From assembly GCA_019192545.1 (NCBI GenBank), contig JAHCMI010000064.1, positions 1 to 54,656 of the forward strand: a stretch of 54,656 bases of DNA, written 5' to 3'. The stretch comes from Rivularia sp. MS3. GTDB taxonomy: Bacteria; Cyanobacteriota; Cyanobacteriia; Cyanobacteriales; Nostocaceae. Below are positions 53,612 through 54,656 of the stretch, piece after piece. A program made the position numbers and the translations under genes. The notes under the pieces were generated by a model, which made no database searches, had not been told where the DNA came from, and saw nothing but the letters and a program-made list of their open reading frames with translations. Numbering within the stretch: the stretch's first letter is position 1; each line of letters starts with the position of its first letter.

Positions 53612-53773
53612 ATGACAAAACCAAATTTTAAAGCAATGACGCAGTTAGAGTTAAAACAGTACATTCTTGCTCACCGCGATGATAAAGATGCAATACATGA
53701 GGCCGTGCTACGCATTCAAAAACACGGTACTACACTTGATTCACCCGATGATTTTATAATTAGGGGTATTTGA
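53612..53773 (+). CDS. Small DUF6887-like protein
   Basis: The 53-residue protein starts MTKPNFKAMTQLELKQYILAHRDD, a start typical of the DUF6887 family of small cyanobacterial proteins, and ends with SPDDFIIRGI. Those genes are often paired with a DUF6888 gene just downstream. Here an ATG overlaps the TGA at 53773, but the frame that follows (to 54087) is not DUF6888-like and runs antisense through the toxin gene. The normal partner therefore appears lost. The family has no known function; a toxin-antitoxin-like role is sometimes suspected. It was missed in simple length-filtered ORF calls. Confidence 0.7.
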   Translation: MTKPNFKAMTQLELKQYILAHRDDKDAIHEAVLRIQKHGTTLDSPDDFIIRGI

Positions 53774-53820
53774 TGAAACTTGCTCCTGCATTACCCCAAA
53801 TTAATATGCTCATCCACAAG

Positions 53821-53856
53821 AAAAAAGCACCCTCCCATATCGAGAAGGCGCTTTCA
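53821..53856 (-). terminator. Terminator of the RelE-type module
   Basis: An imperfect hairpin with AGCACCCTCCC and GAGAAGGCGCTT arms is followed on the minus strand by a T run (AAAAAA at 53821-53826 on the plus strand). It follows the toxin stop closely. The sequence is strikingly like the psbA terminator at 54525-54558. Confidence 0.65.
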
Positions 53857-53863
53857 AAATTCG

Positions 53864-54139
53864 CTATAAATTTTGATAAACTTCGTCATCATTACGTTTT
53901 CCAGCCCGAAAAACATCAACTAAGTTATTTTCATCATCTATCGTATACAAAACTCGGTATTCACCCTGGTCAACTCGATAACCCCCTTCATACCCTTTCA
54001 GAGCTTTATAATCTTGAGGTCGAGGATTACCTTGAAGCGAAAGAATCTTTGAAACAACTTGTTTATATTGCTTCGGCTGTAATTTAAGCAAATCTTTTTC
54101 AGCCGTCTTAGCAATTCTTAAAGTATACCGCTCACTCAT
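53864..54139 (-). CDS. RelE/ParE-type toxin
   Basis: The 91-residue protein of the RelE/ParE superfamily has YTLRIAKTAEKDLLKLQPKQY at the N-terminus, NPRPQDYKALKGYEGGYRVDQGEYRVLYTIDD in the centre and VDVFRAGKRNDDEVY at the end. The Arg and Tyr residues in GEYRVLY and the Lys/Arg in AGKRND are the usual RelE catalytic or ribosome-contacting positions, so mRNA cleavage on the ribosome is likely. Its start overlaps the antitoxin stop by 8 bp, typical for coupled modules. Confidence 0.93.
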   Translation of the reverse strand: MSERYTLRIAKTAEKDLLKLQPKQYKQVVSKILSLQGNPRPQDYKALKGYEGGYRVDQGEYRVLYTIDDENNLVDVFRAGKRNDDEVYQNL

Positions 54140-54386
54140 TTACACCACGAGCTTCGTTAATCTCTTCTAAAGTAGTAAAACCATCATTTTCCTCAACTGC
54201 TTGACGAAGTTCGGCTGAGTCAATTGCATCATCTAAAGCTTCTAATCTTTTCAAATCCTCTAAGCCAACTATTGCTACAACTGGTTTACCATGACGTTGA
54301 ATTAATATACGTTCGCCTTTGTATTCAGCACGACTAATCAGAGATTGGAAATTAGCACGAGCTTGAGTTGCATTAATACTTTTCAT
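54132..54386 (-). CDS. Phd/YefM-type antitoxin
   Basis: The 84-residue antitoxin has the Phd/YefM N-terminal DNA-binding part (INATQARANFQSLISRAEYKGERILIQRHGKPVVAIV) and a C-terminal acidic helix (NDGFTTLEEINEARG) that wraps the toxin. It represses its own promoter and neutralises the RelE-type toxin encoded next. Upstream AT-rich DNA includes a TGTACGTTTTGTACG inverted/direct repeat (54439-54453), a likely operator. Confidence 0.93.
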   Translation of the reverse strand: MKSINATQARANFQSLISRAEYKGERILIQRHGKPVVAIVGLEDLKRLEALDDAIDSAELRQAVEENDGFTTLEEINEARGVNE

Positions 54387-54436
54387 AACAATTCATTCTG
54401 TACTTGATAAAAAACTAAAATATACAAAATTATCAA

Positions 54437-54455
54437 AATGTACGTTTTGTACGTT
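54437..54455. promoter_or_regulatory. Possible Phd operator
   Basis: TGTACGTTTTGTACG contains two GTACG half-sites spaced by four bases, about 55 bp upstream of the antitoxin start. Phd/YefM proteins bind repeats of this kind (often TGTACA), so autoregulation is plausible. Confidence 0.4.
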
Positions 54456-54524
54456 TTTATAGTACCACAATAGAATGCCGAATATAGTGTCTGAAAAATA
54501 CTTTTTAACTTCAAATCCCCACAA

Positions 54525-54558
54525 CAAAAAAGCACCTTCCCGTTACGGGAAGGTGCTT
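54525..54558 (-). terminator. Terminator of psbA
   Basis: AGCACCTTCCCGT/ACGGGAAGGTGCT arms (54531-54543 and 54545-54557) form a strong GC-rich stem and are followed on the minus strand by six T. It lies 49 bp after the psbA stop. Confidence 0.9.
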
Positions 54559-54606
54559 TATATGCAAGCTAAAACTTATTCAAATTTTAACTAGATTATT
54601 CAATTA

Positions 54607-54656
54607 TTAACCGTTGATTGCGGGAGCGCTAACAGCTACAGGAGCAGTCTCACCAG
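54607..54656 (-). CDS. psbA: Photosystem II D1 protein (C-terminal 16 codons only)
   Basis: The minus strand from the right edge encodes GETAPVAVSAPAING followed by TAA. This is the cyanobacterial D1 C-terminal extension, which CtpA removes to mature the protein. Only about 16 codons lie in the window, so nothing can be said of which D1 isoform it is. Identification rests on a short but characteristic stretch. Confidence 0.8.
   Translation of the reverse strand, partial: GETAPVAVSAPAING

Noticed and set aside
53770-54087. 105-residue ORF antisense to the RelE-type toxin
   Set aside because: Overlaps a clear toxin gene on the other strand and crosses its terminator; only the overlap of its ATG with the DUF6887-like stop is notable.

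Overview
The window looks like chromosomal DNA of a filamentous, probably heterocyst-forming cyanobacterium (Nostocales; a Calothrix/Rivularia/Scytonema-like genome is my inference). The evidence is low GC, about 14 copies of the HIP1 octamer GCGATCGC, many heptamer short tandem repeats (STRR) and miniature inverted-repeat elements between genes, the fbp-tal-zwf-opcA cluster, and the 3' end of psbA (photosystem II D1) at the right edge.

Layout. 1-5.2 kb: a secreted protein with 24-bp repeats (cut by the window edge), an SLH/OprB-type porin, a small lipoprotein, a VOC-fold gene split by about 247 bp of foreign sequence, and a hypothetical gene. 5.3-7.7 kb: a CbiM(N)-CbiQ-CbiO cobalt/nickel ECF transporter operon. 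8.5-14.1 kb: a co-directional iron module consisting of a two-domain multicopper oxidase, a lipoprotein with an imelysin-like HPVEE motif, two ferritin-like proteins and an FTR1 permease. It resembles the yeast Fet3/Ftr1 pair and EfeUO with separated parts, and is the best candidate for a little-described system. 14.4-26.8 kb: KirBac channel, BON protein, membrane protein, HrcA, rhodanese, DUF3352 lipoprotein, secreted protein, CysE, a HEAT-repeat protein, a PrlF-YhaV toxin-antitoxin pair, an RNase HI-like protein lacking catalytic acids, and a PPOX flavoprotein. 27.0-30.8 kb: a B12-dependent class II ribonucleotide reductase interrupted by a 396-residue LAGLIDADG intein, followed by a small conserved-looking ORF. 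31.4-40.2 kb: an RRM protein, the oxidative pentose phosphate cluster fbp-tal-zwf-opcA, and cobyrinate a,c-diamide synthase carrying in-frame repeat insertions. 40.2-45.5 kb: a cNMP-binding protein, a four-helix-bundle gene with a premature stop, a large STRR, an ATP/ADP-translocase-like transporter fused to a HEAT-type region, and infC. 45.9-54.7 kb: an alpha/beta hydrolase, a duplicated-domain secreted protein, an SRPBCC protein, a CPXCG protein, a radical SAM protein, a SemiSWEET, a CHAT remnant, aroC, an XRE regulator, a DUF6887-like small gene, a Phd-RelE pair and the psbA end.

Functional links: metal supply (Co/Ni uptake, iron uptake and storage) and cobalamin use (CobB/CbiA, class II RNR, possibly the radical SAM protein) recur through the window. 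Night-time or heterocyst carbon oxidation (zwf/opcA/tal) forms a second theme. Several genes are decayed or altered by small mobile repeats. I recognised no tRNA, rRNA, CRISPR array, prophage or full-size transposase.
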